Positions 1 to 8,156 of a DNA stretch of 64,000 bases are shown piece by piece. Below the pieces are notes generated by a model. The model had not been told where the DNA came from. It did not search any database and saw only the letters and a program-made list of their open reading frames with translations. This stretch comes from Bulleidia sp. zg-1006. Lineage in GTDB: Bacteria; Bacillota_I; Bacilli_A; Erysipelotrichales; Erysipelotrichaceae. The DNA lies in assembly GCF_016812035.1 (NCBI RefSeq), contig NZ_CP069178.1, positions 124,001-188,000 of the forward strand, read 5' to 3'. Numbering within the stretch: position 1 is the first letter of the stretch; every line of letters starts with the position of its first letter. The translations under genes and the position numbers were made by a program.

Positions 1-819
1 CAAGCTATTTATTGTTCAGCAACGCCGGGAGATTATGAATTGGAAAGGGTACATAATCAGGTGGTTGAACAGATTATTCGACCTACGGGGTTATTGGATC
101 CGGTGGTGGAGCTGCGTTCAACCAAAGGGCAGGTGGATGATATCTGTATGGCTCTGGATGAGCGTATTCAAAAGAAAGAAAAGGTCTTGATTACAACCTT
201 AACGGTTCGCATGTCGGAGGATTTAACCTCTTATTTGAAAGAGCGTGGCTATCAAGTAGCGTATATTCATCATGAAACGAATACGATTGAACGTTCGCAA
301 ATCATTCATGATTTACGTATTGGGAAATACGATGCGATTGTTGGAATTAACTTATTAAGAGAAGGCTTGGACATACCGGAAGTTAGTTTGATTTGTATCT
401 TAGATGCGGATAAAGAGGGTTTCTTGCGTTCTAAACGTTCTTTAATTCAGATTATTGGTCGTGCGGCGCGTAATGCGAATGGGCATGTGTATATGTATGG
501 AGATACAATCACCGATTCTATGCGTGAAGCGATGGATGAAACGAATCGTCGTCGCTCTATTCAAGAGGTTTATAATAAGGAACATGGTATTATACCAAAA
601 ACAGTTATGAAGTCAGTGGGTGATGTGATTCGTGGCAAAGAAACGCAAGAAATGGCAAGTCGTTATGTTCGTAAGAAAGCGAAGATGTCGAAACAGGATA
701 CCAATACCTTGATTGTTAATTTAGAAGCTGAAATGAAGGAAGCCGCGACAGCCTTGAATTTTGAAAGAGCGGCTGAATTGAGGGATATGGTTTTGGAGTT
801 GAAGTCGGAAATGGCTTAG
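1..819 (+). CDS. uvrB: UvrABC excision nuclease subunit B (C-terminal part)
   Basis: The frame is open from the window edge, so the gene starts upstream; 272 codons are visible. UvrB is the damage-verifying helicase-like subunit of nucleotide excision repair. The first residues read [11 protein letters not shown], typical of UvrB. They are followed by the C-terminal helicase lobe with motif VI (QIIGRAARN, about residue 150) and, after a charged linker, a C-terminal UVR domain ([20 protein letters not shown]) that contacts UvrC/UvrA. The protein ends normally. No uvrA follows, although many firmicutes have uvrB-uvrA; the next gene is rpsF after a 195-nt gap with its own promoter. Confidence 0.97.
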   Translation, partial: QAIYCSATPGDYELERVHNQVVEQIIRPTGLLDPVVELRSTKGQVDDICMALDERIQKKEKVLITTLTVRMSEDLTSYLKERGYQVAYIHHETNTIERSQIIHDLRIGKYDAIVGINLLREGLDIPEVSLICILDADKEGFLRSKRSLIQIIGRAARNANGHVYMYGDTITDSMREAMDETNRRRSIQEVYNKEHGIIPKTVMKSVGDVIRGKETQEMASRYVRKKAKMSKQDTNTLIVNLEAEMKEAATALNFERAAELRDMVLELKSEMA

Positions 820-834
820 ATGGTATTTATGAAC

Positions 835-862
835 TTGAAAAAGTAGAAGTATAAGTTATGAT
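835..862 (+). promoter_or_regulatory. Putative sigma-A promoter of rpsF-ssb-rpsR
   Basis: TTGAAA (835-840), a 16-nt spacer and TATGAT (857-862). Transcription would start near 869 and give a leader of about 145 nt before rpsF. Inferred from consensus match only. Confidence 0.55.
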
Positions 863-956
863 GTTAAAAGTTAATAATTCAGTCGGCTGGAATTGAGGTT
901 GTTATCAAGAAAAAGAGGGTATTCCTTTTTAGCTAAATCTATGCTAGCATATTACG

Positions 957-990
957 TGAGTGGATTAACCACTCCTTGCCTGAAAAGGCC
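957..990 (+). promoter_or_regulatory. Two small hairpins in the rpsF leader
   Basis: GAGTGG/CCACTC (958-963 with 969-974, five-base loop) is followed directly by GCCT-GAAA-AGGC (979-990), a GNRA-type hairpin that ends just before the Shine-Dalgarno AAGGAGG at 1001. The position fits a leader controlling the S6 operon. The CCG trinucleotide that characterises the S6:S18-binding leader is absent from the plus strand of this leader, so I do not assign that family. Confidence 0.35.
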
Positions 991-1014
991 ATTAGACCAG
1001 AAGGAGGTGTACAA

Positions 1015-1320
1015 ATGAGAAAGTATGAAGTAATGTACATCATCAAGGAATCTGTTGAAACAGAAAAACGTGGTGAATTAGTGAGCCAAATCGCTGGATT
1101 CTTAACCGGCAATGGTGCTGTTATCACAAAGACAGATGAATGGGGAATGAGAGACTTTGCCTATGAAATTGATGATATGAAGAAGGGTTATTACGTTGTA
1201 TTAAAGTTTGAAGCTGACAATACAGCAGTCAAAGAATTTGACCGTTTAATGAGTATCAATGTGAATGTAGTTCGTTTCATGATTACTCGTGATGAAGCGG
1301 CTGAAGCGGAGGCTAAGTAA
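1015..1320 (+). CDS. rpsF: 30S ribosomal protein S6
   Basis: Primary 16S rRNA-binding protein of the small-subunit platform, partner of S18. The protein is 101 residues and begins MRKYEVMYIIKES, the standard S6 start; the ferredoxin-like fold motif GYYVVLKFEA lies near residues 60-70. The start at 1015 is chosen because AAGGAGGTG lies 7 nt upstream; a TTG at 976 in frame would add 13 unconserved residues that overlap the leader hairpins. The stop overlaps the ssb start by one base, so the genes are translationally coupled. The tail is acidic/alanine-rich (EAAEAEAK). Confidence 0.97.
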   Translation: MRKYEVMYIIKESVETEKRGELVSQIAGFLTGNGAVITKTDEWGMRDFAYEIDDMKKGYYVVLKFEADNTAVKEFDRLMSINVNVVRFMITRDEAAEAEAK

Positions 1321-1793
1321 TGATTAATCGTGTTGTGCTTGTCGGTCGTTTGACCAAAGATGTTGAAGTCCGTAAGACACAAAGCGGTATTTCTTCGGCT
1401 CGATTTACGGTTGCTTGTGATCGTCGAGTTAGTAGAGATGCGAATCCTAACCAACCAACAGCTGATTTCATCGGTTGTGTAGCTTGGCGTCAGTCTGCTG
1501 ATTTCTTGGGGCAATACGCTCATAAAGGGAATGTAGTAGCAGTAGATGGTCATATCCAAACGGGTAGTTATGAACGTGATGGACAAAGAATTTATACAAC
1601 GGATGTAGTTGTGGATTCGGTTCGTTTGATTCGTGAACAACGTGCAGAAACCGGTTCTTATAATTCGGATACTATGAATTATAATCAACCATCTAATAAT
1701 TCTGCTAATCCTGAACCAAGTAATCAAGGGTTTGGTGATGATGATTTCGGTAATGGTGGATTTGATTTATCCACAGATGATTTACCATTTTAG
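1320..1793 (+). CDS. ssb: Single-stranded DNA-binding protein
   Basis: Essential ssDNA-binding protein of replication and repair. The 157-residue protein has an N-terminal OB fold ([18 protein letters not shown], about 1-105), then a low-complexity N/S/G-rich linker, then the conserved acidic tip DDLPF that recruits partner proteins. It sits between rpsF and rpsR, the classical firmicute arrangement that couples ssb expression to ribosomal protein synthesis. Start by the TAATG overlap with rpsF. Confidence 0.98.
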   Translation: MINRVVLVGRLTKDVEVRKTQSGISSARFTVACDRRVSRDANPNQPTADFIGCVAWRQSADFLGQYAHKGNVVAVDGHIQTGSYERDGQRIYTTDVVVDSVRLIREQRAETGSYNSDTMNYNQPSNNSANPEPSNQGFGDDDFGNGGFDLSTDDLPF

Positions 1794-1807
1794 AAAAGGA
1801 GACCAAC

Positions 1808-2038
1808 ATGGCTTTTAGAAAACAAAGAATGGGTCGTCGTAAGGTTTGTTACTTCACAAAAAACAACATCAAGTTTATTGACTACAAAGATGTTGAATTA
1901 TTAAAGAAGTTTATTAGCCCTAATGCTAAGATTACACCGCGTCGTGTAACCGGTACTCGTGCTAAATACCAAAGACCGTTGGCTATCGCAATTAAGCGCG
2001 CTCGTCAAATGGCTTTACTACCATACGTAGCTGACTAA
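1808..2038 (+). CDS. rpsR: 30S ribosomal protein S18
   Basis: Small basic ribosomal protein that heterodimerises with S6. 76 residues, with the conserved [12 protein letters not shown] start and [17 protein letters not shown] core. AAAAGGAGA precedes the ATG. Last gene of the operon; a strong terminator follows 3 nt after the stop. Confidence 0.98.
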   Translation: MAFRKQRMGRRKVCYFTKNNIKFIDYKDVELLKKFISPNAKITPRRVTGTRAKYQRPLAIAIKRARQMALLPYVAD

Positions 2039-2041
2039 TGG

Positions 2042-2069
2042 AAAGGACAAAGAAATTTGTCCTTTTTTT
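2042..2069 (+). terminator. Terminator of rpsF-ssb-rpsR
   Basis: Perfect 10-bp stem AAAGGACAAA/TTTGTCCTTT with a GAAA loop and a T run. Confidence 0.9.
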
Positions 2070-2176
2070 GTGAAAGGATAAAAGATATAAGAATATACAA
2101 AAAAATATATTTGAATTCATCCTACACAGTCAGTTTATTCTAACTAGAATGAAGTTAGAGAAAATAAGGAGGTTTC

Positions 2177-3565
2177 ATGAAATTTTTAGAAGATGCAAGA
2201 CACTATGAAAAGGATATGGTTGAAGACATTCGCTCTTTAATGGCAATTGAATCAGTGCGTGATGATGAAAATGCCGGTCCCGGTCAACCTTTTGGACCGA
2301 ATATCCGTAAAGCTTTAGAAACAATGCTTGAAATTGGCAAACGAGATGGTTTTAAAGTTAAGAATGTAGACGGCTACGCTGGTGTGGTTCAATATGGTAA
2401 TCAGGAAGAATCGGTCGGTGTTCTAGGTCATTTGGATGTAGTTCCATTGGGTGATTTAAACGATTGGCATTTTGATCCTTTGAAAGGTGAAATTAAAGAT
2501 GGATTTATTATGGGTCGTGGTAGTGCTGATGATAAAGGACCGGCTATTGCGGCTTATTATGCGGTTCGCATTTTGAAAGACCATGGTTTTAAGTTGAAAC
2601 ATAATATTCAATGTATCTTTGGTACAGATGAGGAGACAACTTCAGCAGGTGTTCTTTATTATAAGGCACATGAAAAAAATCCAATAATGGGAATTGTACC
2701 AGATGCGGATTTCCCTTGCATTTATGCGGAAAAAGGAATTTTAGATTTCAATGTTTATGGGAAAGTAAACACATGTATTCAAGAAATGGAAGCCGGCAAT
2801 GCCTATAATGTGGTCATTGGTAAAGCGAATGCCCTTGTTCATAAACCATTAGAAAAAGACTACTTTGAAAAATATTTATTAGCACAAAATATCGCCGGAA
2901 GTTGCTATGAAGATGAAAAGGGAGCTCATTATCATATTGATGGAAAGCCATTCCATGCTTCAAAACCATTCCATGGTATCAATGCGGCGGTGAAGATGTT
3001 CCAATTTATTGGCAGTTGCTATAATGATGAATTCTCTTTAAAAGCAAGCCATATCTTAGCGGATCATTATGGAGAGGGCTTTGGTGTTGATTTTAATGGT
3101 GCATATATGGGACCATTAACTTTTAATTTAGGTAAAGTAAACATTCACGATGGTGAAATTGATATGTTCTGTGATTATCGTTATCCAAATGAATGTACGG
3201 GATCAGAATTATTTGCTCAAAGTGCTAAGATCTTAAAAGAAAGCCTAGGTTTAGAAGCAAAAATCTTTGATGATTCTAAATGGTTATTGAGTGATCCGAA
3301 TAGTGAATTGGTAAAGACAGTTATGAAGCATTATCGTGAAATGAGTGGAGACACTTACACACCTGCATTAAGCATTGGTGGTGGTACTTATGCTCGTACA
3401 TTTGATAATTTCGTTGCTTGTGGACCAGTTTTCCCAAATCGTCCTTATCCATCTTGGGTAGCGGGGGAGCATGAAGCGGATGAAGGCTTCGAGATTGAAA
3501 CGATGTTAAGAGCTTGTGCGGTTTATGCAAACATCCTTTATGATTTAGCTTGTGAAAAAGAATAA
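2177..3565 (+). CDS. pepV: Dipeptidase PepV (M20 family)
   Basis: Cytoplasmic di-zinc aminopeptidase/dipeptidase that cleaves imported dipeptides. The 462 residues match the family length. Metal-site motifs are present in order: GHLDVVPLGD (about 90), GRGSADDKGP (about 115, bridging Asp), GTDEETTSAG (about 152, general base Glu-Glu), and the C-terminal GGGTYARTF. The lid domain occupies roughly residues 190-360. AAGGAGG lies upstream of the ATG. Monocistronic as far as can be seen; a metal-uptake operon with its own promoter follows, which may be coincidence or may reflect the enzyme's zinc demand. Confidence 0.93.
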   Translation: MKFLEDARHYEKDMVEDIRSLMAIESVRDDENAGPGQPFGPNIRKALETMLEIGKRDGFKVKNVDGYAGVVQYGNQEESVGVLGHLDVVPLGDLNDWHFDPLKGEIKDGFIMGRGSADDKGPAIAAYYAVRILKDHGFKLKHNIQCIFGTDEETTSAGVLYYKAHEKNPIMGIVPDADFPCIYAEKGILDFNVYGKVNTCIQEMEAGNAYNVVIGKANALVHKPLEKDYFEKYLLAQNIAGSCYEDEKGAHYHIDGKPFHASKPFHGINAAVKMFQFIGSCYNDEFSLKASHILADHYGEGFGVDFNGAYMGPLTFNLGKVNIHDGEIDMFCDYRYPNECTGSELFAQSAKILKESLGLEAKIFDDSKWLLSDPNSELVKTVMKHYREMSGDTYTPALSIGGGTYARTFDNFVACGPVFPNRPYPSWVAGEHEADEGFEIETMLRACAVYANILYDLACEKE

Positions 3566-3622
3566 AGAATGGCTCAACGGGAGTTCCGGATCAGTTTTCA
3601 TGTAAAAAAGTGATAATATTGG

Positions 3623-3651
3623 TTGACTATGTTCATTAGGGGGTGTAGATT
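3623..3651 (+). promoter_or_regulatory. Putative promoter of the metal-uptake operon
   Basis: TTGACT (3623-3628), 17-nt spacer, TAGATT (3646-3651). The end of the -10 element overlaps the DtxR-type operator at 3650-3674, so a bound repressor would cover the start site. Confidence 0.6.
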
Positions 3652-3674
3652 ACTAGGTAAGGTATACCTAATAA
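3650..3674 (+). promoter_or_regulatory. DtxR/TroR-type operator
   Basis: Imperfect palindrome: half sites TTACTAGGTA and TACCTAATAA (9 of 10 positions symmetric) separated by 5 bp. Positions 3653-3671 match the classical DtxR/IdeR consensus (TTAGGTTAGGCTAACCTAA) at 14 of 19 bases. It lies between the -10 element and the Shine-Dalgarno of the first operon gene. The operon encodes its own DtxR-family protein at 7282, so autoregulation by metal is the natural reading. Binding is inferred. Confidence 0.75.
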
Positions 3675-3686
3675 GGAGAATTTACT

Positions 3687-4616
3687 ATGAAGAAAATTAT
3701 TGCGTCAATGCTAAGTATATTGATGCTGGCGGCTTGTGGTCAGCCAAGTACAAGTACCACACAACCTACTAATGAAAAGAAATTGAAGGTAACGGTTACG
3801 ACTTCTTTCTTACAGGATATGGTCACTCAGTTAGCGAAGGATTACACCGATGTTAAGTTGGTTATTCCAGCGGGTGAAGATCCTCATACCTACGAAGCAA
3901 AACCGGAAGATTATAGCAAGATTAAGGATGCGGATTTAGTTTTATATCATGGTCTTCACTTTGAAGGAAAGATGGTTGAATTGTTAGAAAACGCCAAAGG
4001 ACATGCGGTTACGAAAAACTTTGATAAGAAATCACTATTAACCATGGAAGAAGATGGTGTTAAGATTACTGACCCACACTTTTGGTTTGATGTTGACTTA
4101 TACAAGAAAGCAACTACCGAAGCGGCGAATAGCTTGAAAGAAAAATTGCCAAAATATAAGGACAAGATTGAAGAAAACCTGCAAGCTTATCTTAAGAAGT
4201 TAGATGATTTAAAGGTATATTGCCAATCACAAATTAACATGATTCCTAAGAAATCACGTATTTTAATTACTCCTCATGATGCGTTTAGTTATTTTTCCAG
4301 ACAGTATGGTATTGCAGTGGAAGCGCCACAAGGTGTTAGCACGGATGCGGAATTAAGTACGAAAGATATGGCTAAGACAGCTCAATTTATTGTTGACCAT
4401 CAAATTAAGGCCATCTTTGCGGAATCCACAACCGATCCGGCACGTATGGAAAAATTAAAAGAATCTTGTGCCGCAAAGGGCTTTAAGGTTAAAGTCGTAA
4501 AAGGTGAAGGGCAAGAATTATTCAGTGACTCTTTAGCACCTAAGGGACAAAAGGGTGATACCTATATCGACATGGTTAAGATGAATGTGGATTTAATGGT
4601 ATCGAATTTGAAATAG
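3687..4616 (+). CDS. Metal-binding lipoprotein of Tro/Znu-type ABC transporter
   Basis: Cluster A-I substrate-binding protein that captures Zn, Mn or Fe(II) outside the membrane. The signal peptide ends in lipobox LAAC (lipidated Cys17). Ligand positions by family alignment are His67 (EDPHTYE), His131 (DPHFWFD), His197 (TPHDAF) and Asp291 (GDTYIDM). Three His plus Asp is the TroA/ZnuA arrangement; strictly Mn-selective PsaA-like proteins have Glu at the third position. The His-rich loop typical of dedicated ZnuA is absent. First gene of a five-gene operon under a DtxR box. Metal preference cannot be settled from sequence. Confidence 0.93.
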   Translation: MKKIIASMLSILMLAACGQPSTSTTQPTNEKKLKVTVTTSFLQDMVTQLAKDYTDVKLVIPAGEDPHTYEAKPEDYSKIKDADLVLYHGLHFEGKMVELLENAKGHAVTKNFDKKSLLTMEEDGVKITDPHFWFDVDLYKKATTEAANSLKEKLPKYKDKIEENLQAYLKKLDDLKVYCQSQINMIPKKSRILITPHDAFSYFSRQYGIAVEAPQGVSTDAELSTKDMAKTAQFIVDHQIKAIFAESTTDPARMEKLKESCAAKGFKVKVVKGEGQELFSDSLAPKGQKGDTYIDMVKMNVDLMVSNLK

Positions 4617-4630
4617 AAAAGGAAGTGCGT

Positions 4631-5347
4631 ATGAGTGTTATTCATGTGGAGGATTTGACCGTTTCTTATGGCTATCAACCGGTATTATGGGATATTGATG
4701 TGGATATTGAAGAAGCTAGTTTGACCGCTATTGTAGGACCGAATGGAGCTGGCAAGTCGACTTTATTGAAAGCTATTTTAGGTTTTGTGAAATCTTTGTC
4801 AGGCGTGGTAACACTCTATGACTTACCTTTGAAAGATGTGTTAAATCGTTTGGCCTATGTCCCCCAACAAGCTTCTGTGAATTGGGATTTTCCAATTACG
4901 GTTTTTGATGTTGTATTGATGGGACGTTATTCTTCTTTGGGTTGGTTTCATCGACCAAACAAAGAAGAAAAAAAGCTGGCCATGGATGCTTTAGAAGAAA
5001 TGAAAATTAGTGATTTGAAAGATCGTCAGATTTCGGAATTGTCAGGTGGTCAGAAACAACGTGTGTTTATTGCTCGTGCTTTGTGTCAAAATGCCCAGCT
5101 AATTTTAATGGATGAGCCATTGGCTGGAGTGGATAAAACAAGCGAAAAAATCATTATGGATAAAATGAAGGCTCTTCAAAAAGAAGGAAGAACGATAGTT
5201 TGTGTGCATCATGATTTACAGACTTTAAGAGATTATTTTGACCATGTAGTTCTTATCAATCGAAACATTATTGCTTATGGACCAATAAAAGACATATTAA
5301 CCCAAGAAAATTTAGATATTACTTTCCAAGAGGGACCGGTATGTTAG
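4631..5347 (+). CDS. Metal ABC transporter ATP-binding protein
   Basis: Energises the neighbouring metal permeases (TroB/ZnuC/MntB family). Walker A GPNGAGKST (about 35-43), Q-loop YVPQQ, signature LSGGQKQR, Walker B LILMDEP and the H-loop (VHHD) are all intact. The start at ATG 4631 is preferred because AAGGA at 4619-4623 then has 7-nt spacing; GTG 4625 sits almost on the RBS. The 3' end overlaps the first permease by 7 nt. Confidence 0.93.
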   Translation: MSVIHVEDLTVSYGYQPVLWDIDVDIEEASLTAIVGPNGAGKSTLLKAILGFVKSLSGVVTLYDLPLKDVLNRLAYVPQQASVNWDFPITVFDVVLMGRYSSLGWFHRPNKEEKKLAMDALEEMKISDLKDRQISELSGGQKQRVFIARALCQNAQLILMDEPLAGVDKTSEKIIMDKMKALQKEGRTIVCVHHDLQTLRDYFDHVVLINRNIIAYGPIKDILTQENLDITFQEGPVC

Positions 5348-6207
5348 CGGTATTAACATCGTATGACTTTCTAGTGGTTGCCTTCGGGACAACAGTGTTA
5401 GCCATGGTTAGTGCTGTGGTGGGTTGTTTTAGTGTCTACAAAGGACAAAGTCTAGTTGGTGATGCGATAGGGCATGCGACTTTTCCGGGGATTGTATTGA
5501 CATTTATGCTTTTCCAAACTAGAAATCCACTTTTATTAACGATTGGAGCTGCGCTATCGGCCGGGCTTGCTTATGAAGTGATACAGGCTTTCGTGCGTCA
5601 TAGTAAAATTCAATTTGATGCGGCTTTAGCAATTGTATTAAGTGGCTTCTTTGGCTTGGGCTTGGTTTTAAAAAGCTATATTCAGGGTCATCCAAGTTAT
5701 GTGAATGCTTCGCAAGCAGGGTTGAAAAATTATATTTTTGGTTTAGCGGCATTCATGATGAAAAAGGATGTTGTGTTGATTTTTATTGTGGCGGGCGTTT
5801 GTTCATTGATTTTATTTTTATTTTATAAAGAATTGGTTTTAAGTGTTTTTGATGCATCGTATGGCGAAAGTATTGGCATTTCTTCTAAATTGGTGGATCG
5901 AATTCTTTTGATTATGACGATTGCGTTGATTGCGGTTGGTATTAAAAGTGTGGGAGCTATTCTGATTTCTTCTTTTTTAATTATTCCATGTATCTGCGCT
6001 CATCAGCATAGTCATCGTTTAAAGAATGTGTTGATGATTGCGTCTGGCACGGCAGGCTTTAGTGCTTTCTTAGGAACGTTCTTGAGTTCGTTATATCGTG
6101 GTCTATCGACCGGTCCCACCATTATTTTAGTGATGGGCACATTAACTTTTCTTTCAATGATTTTTGGTAAGAATAGTGCCTTGCAAAAAAGGAGGTCACT
6201 TGTATGA
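5341..6207 (+). CDS. Metal ABC transporter permease 1 (TroC/ZnuB family)
   Basis: Integral membrane subunit of 288 residues, usual for the family, with about eight predicted hydrophobic segments. Family motifs include GQSLVGDAIGHATFPGI (about 35-52) and KSVGAILISSFLIIP (about 203). It overlaps the ATPase gene (7 nt) and the second permease (ATGA, 4 nt), which indicates tight coupling. It probably heterodimerises with permease 2, as TroC with TroD. Confidence 0.92.
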   Translation: MLAVLTSYDFLVVAFGTTVLAMVSAVVGCFSVYKGQSLVGDAIGHATFPGIVLTFMLFQTRNPLLLTIGAALSAGLAYEVIQAFVRHSKIQFDAALAIVLSGFFGLGLVLKSYIQGHPSYVNASQAGLKNYIFGLAAFMMKKDVVLIFIVAGVCSLILFLFYKELVLSVFDASYGESIGISSKLVDRILLIMTIALIAVGIKSVGAILISSFLIIPCICAHQHSHRLKNVLMIASGTAGFSAFLGTFLSSLYRGLSTGPTIILVMGTLTFLSMIFGKNSALQKRRSLV

Positions 6208-7331
6208 TGGAAGTTCTATTGGTCATTTTAATGACCTCTTTAGCTTGTGCCATTCTAGGACCTTTCCTTGTTTTACAGAAATTATCGATGACGGCTGATG
6301 CACTTTCTCATTCTGTTTTATTGGGAATTGTAGTGGCCTTTATGTATGTGCAAGATTTGAATTCACCTTGGTTGTTTATTGGGGCCGCTTTGTTTGGACT
6401 ATTGACTGTTTATGTGGTTGAGACGGTAGCCGATAAATATCAAGTGAAAAAGGATGATGCCCTAGGAATTATTTTTCCGATGTTTTTTTCATTGGCGGTG
6501 ATTTTAATCAGTCGTTTTTTCCGCAATGCGCACTTGGATGTGGACATTGTGTTAATGGGGAATCCGTTATTTGCACCATTTATTCGTTTGTTTGATTTAC
6601 CGAGATCCTTTGTGGTGATGTTGATACTATTTATCTTAAACTTAGCTTTTGTGCTATTGTTCTACCAACCTTTAAAGATAACTAGCTTTGATCCAAAATA
6701 CGCTCGCTTAAAAGGCATTAAGACGGGGTATTTGTTCTACGGCTTAATGACTTTGACTTCTTTAACAACCGTAACAGCTTTTGATAGTGTCGGAGCGATT
6801 TTGGTGATTTCTTTCTTGGTAGCACCAGCAGCTTGTGCTTGTCTTGTCACAAAGGATTTGAAATACACACTTATTGTAAGCTTATTCTTTGCGATGAGCA
6901 GTTCTATTTTAGGTTTTGCTCTTGGTAATTTATGGAATGTGTCAATTGCCGGTATGTGTAGTTTTATTGGTCTTTTACAGTGTATTCTAGTGATTCTTTT
7001 TCATAAGAATGGTTGGTTGAGTGAAAAGATAAAAAGATCCAAACAAAGAAAGGAAGTGTATCGTGATTTATTCTTAATGCATGTCTATCATCATCCGGGA
7101 AATCAAGAAGAAATTGGATTAAACACGATACAAAATCATCTGAATTGGTCATCGAAACAAACAAAAAAAATCATTCAAGATCTTTTGAAATTCGACTGGA
7201 TTGTAGAAAATGAAACACTTAATGTCTATGAACTTAGACCAAAAGGCTTAAAGCGTGTTACACTTTTAATGGAGAATTTATATGACCAACAATCGAGAAG
7301 ATTATTTAAAAACTATATTTCGTCTTCATGA
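6204..7331 (+). CDS. Metal ABC permease 2 with C-terminal winged-helix-like extension
   Basis: Residues 1-272 form a normal TroD/ZnuB-type permease (KLSMTADALSHSVLLGI near 26; DSVGAILVISFLVAP near 194). Residues about 275-375 are an extra soluble part, basic at first (KIKRSKQRKEVYRD), with the helix pattern and hydrophobic spacing of a DtxR-type winged helix (QNHLNWSSKQTKKIIQDLLK, then FDWIV, then LRPKGLKR). GGAGG precedes the ATG by 8 nt. The extension's end overlaps the following DtxR-family gene by 50 nt in another frame. The best known parallel is chlamydial YtgCR, a permease-repressor fusion that is cleaved. The domain call is by eye. Confidence 0.85.
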   Translation: MMEVLLVILMTSLACAILGPFLVLQKLSMTADALSHSVLLGIVVAFMYVQDLNSPWLFIGAALFGLLTVYVVETVADKYQVKKDDALGIIFPMFFSLAVILISRFFRNAHLDVDIVLMGNPLFAPFIRLFDLPRSFVVMLILFILNLAFVLLFYQPLKITSFDPKYARLKGIKTGYLFYGLMTLTSLTTVTAFDSVGAILVISFLVAPAACACLVTKDLKYTLIVSLFFAMSSSILGFALGNLWNVSIAGMCSFIGLLQCILVILFHKNGWLSEKIKRSKQRKEVYRDLFLMHVYHHPGNQEEIGLNTIQNHLNWSSKQTKKIIQDLLKFDWIVENETLNVYELRPKGLKRVTLLMENLYDQQSRRLFKNYISSS

Positions 7332-7932
7332 ATCAGGCGAAAAAGCAACGAATAAAAAGATTTCGATGCATTTAAACATTGCACCGGCTTCTGTTTCAGA
7401 AATGTTGAAGAAGTTGTTATCAGAGGGCTTTATTATCTTCAATGGTACAGAAATTTGTTTAACTGAAGAGGGAGTAAAAGAAAGTAAGCGAGTGTTAAGT
7501 TGCCACCGTTTATGGGAAACTTTCCTTTTAGAAAAGTTACATTACAACTGGCAAGATGTGCATGAACAAGCGGATTTATTGGAACATGTTACCAATGATG
7601 AATTAAAGAAGCATCTTAATGTGTATTTGAATTATCCAAAGAATTGTCCACATGGTTCAATCATCTATGAAAACATGGATGGACCGGTGGAAGAAAGCTT
7701 ATTCTTAGCGGATTTGGAAGTTGGTCAAAAGGCGATGATTATTAAAGTAGATGATGATGAGAAACAATTTTTAGCTTACTTGGATCGCATTGGTTTAGAA
7801 CTTCATGATGAGCTGGAAATATTAGAGAGAGATTCTTTTGATGATTCTTTATTGGTGCTTTGTAAGGGAAAGAAGATTTCAATTTCCATAAAAGCCATGC
7901 GCCATATTTACGTTAAAGTTTTAGATAAGTAA
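7282..7932 (+). CDS. DtxR-family metal-dependent repressor (TroR/MntR/SirR type)
   Basis: Three-domain iron/manganese-sensing regulator of 216 residues: N-terminal winged helix (1-70), dimerisation/metal domain (about 71-140) and C-terminal FeoA-like SH3 domain (about 150-216). Metal ligands by alignment with MntR are Asp7, His75, Asp98, Glu101 and His102; MntR Glu11 corresponds to Lys10, so the primary site resembles the DtxR/SirR branch more than MntR. It is the last gene of the metal operon and starts 50 nt inside the upstream permease gene, with GGAGA spaced for ATG 7282. The likely target is the operator at 3650-3674. Confidence 0.92.
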   Translation: MTNNREDYLKTIFRLHESGEKATNKKISMHLNIAPASVSEMLKKLLSEGFIIFNGTEICLTEEGVKESKRVLSCHRLWETFLLEKLHYNWQDVHEQADLLEHVTNDELKKHLNVYLNYPKNCPHGSIIYENMDGPVEESLFLADLEVGQKAMIIKVDDDEKQFLAYLDRIGLELHDELEILERDSFDDSLLVLCKGKKISISIKAMRHIYVKVLDK

Positions 7933-7952
7933 GAGCCATAGTGCTCTTTTTT
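7931..7952 (+). terminator. Terminator of metal operon
   Basis: AAGAGC/GCTCTT stem (7931-7936 with 7943-7948), 6-nt loop, T tail. It begins inside the stop codon of the DtxR-family gene. Confidence 0.75.
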
Positions 7953-8034
7953 AGTGAATCTGATAGTGATGATTATAGAAATCCCACAGAAGCCAGGTAT
8001 TTAGAATTATTTTTGGGATAAAGGGAGAAGAGCT

Positions 8035-8062
8035 AAAAAGGGCAGTTTATCATCTGCCCTTT
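8035..8062 (-). terminator. Minus-strand terminator downstream of the decayed lipoprotein gene
   Basis: AAAGGGCAG/CTGCCCTTT, 9 bp, 8-nt loop. On the minus strand the stem is followed by TTTTTAGC; the plus strand has only a short T run, so the orientation is leftward. Confidence 0.7.
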
Positions 8063-8156
8063 AGATAAATATAGTGTCGCATTTTCAATTTTGCTAGACT
8101 ACGTAGTAAGTTTCACTGTTATCAAGATATTATCCAGGTTATGATATAAGAATCAT

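Noticed and set aside
1191-1727. 178-codon minus-strand frame opposite rpsF-ssb
   Set aside because: Antisense to two certain genes; composition reflects the complementary codons and there is no RBS or family resemblance.
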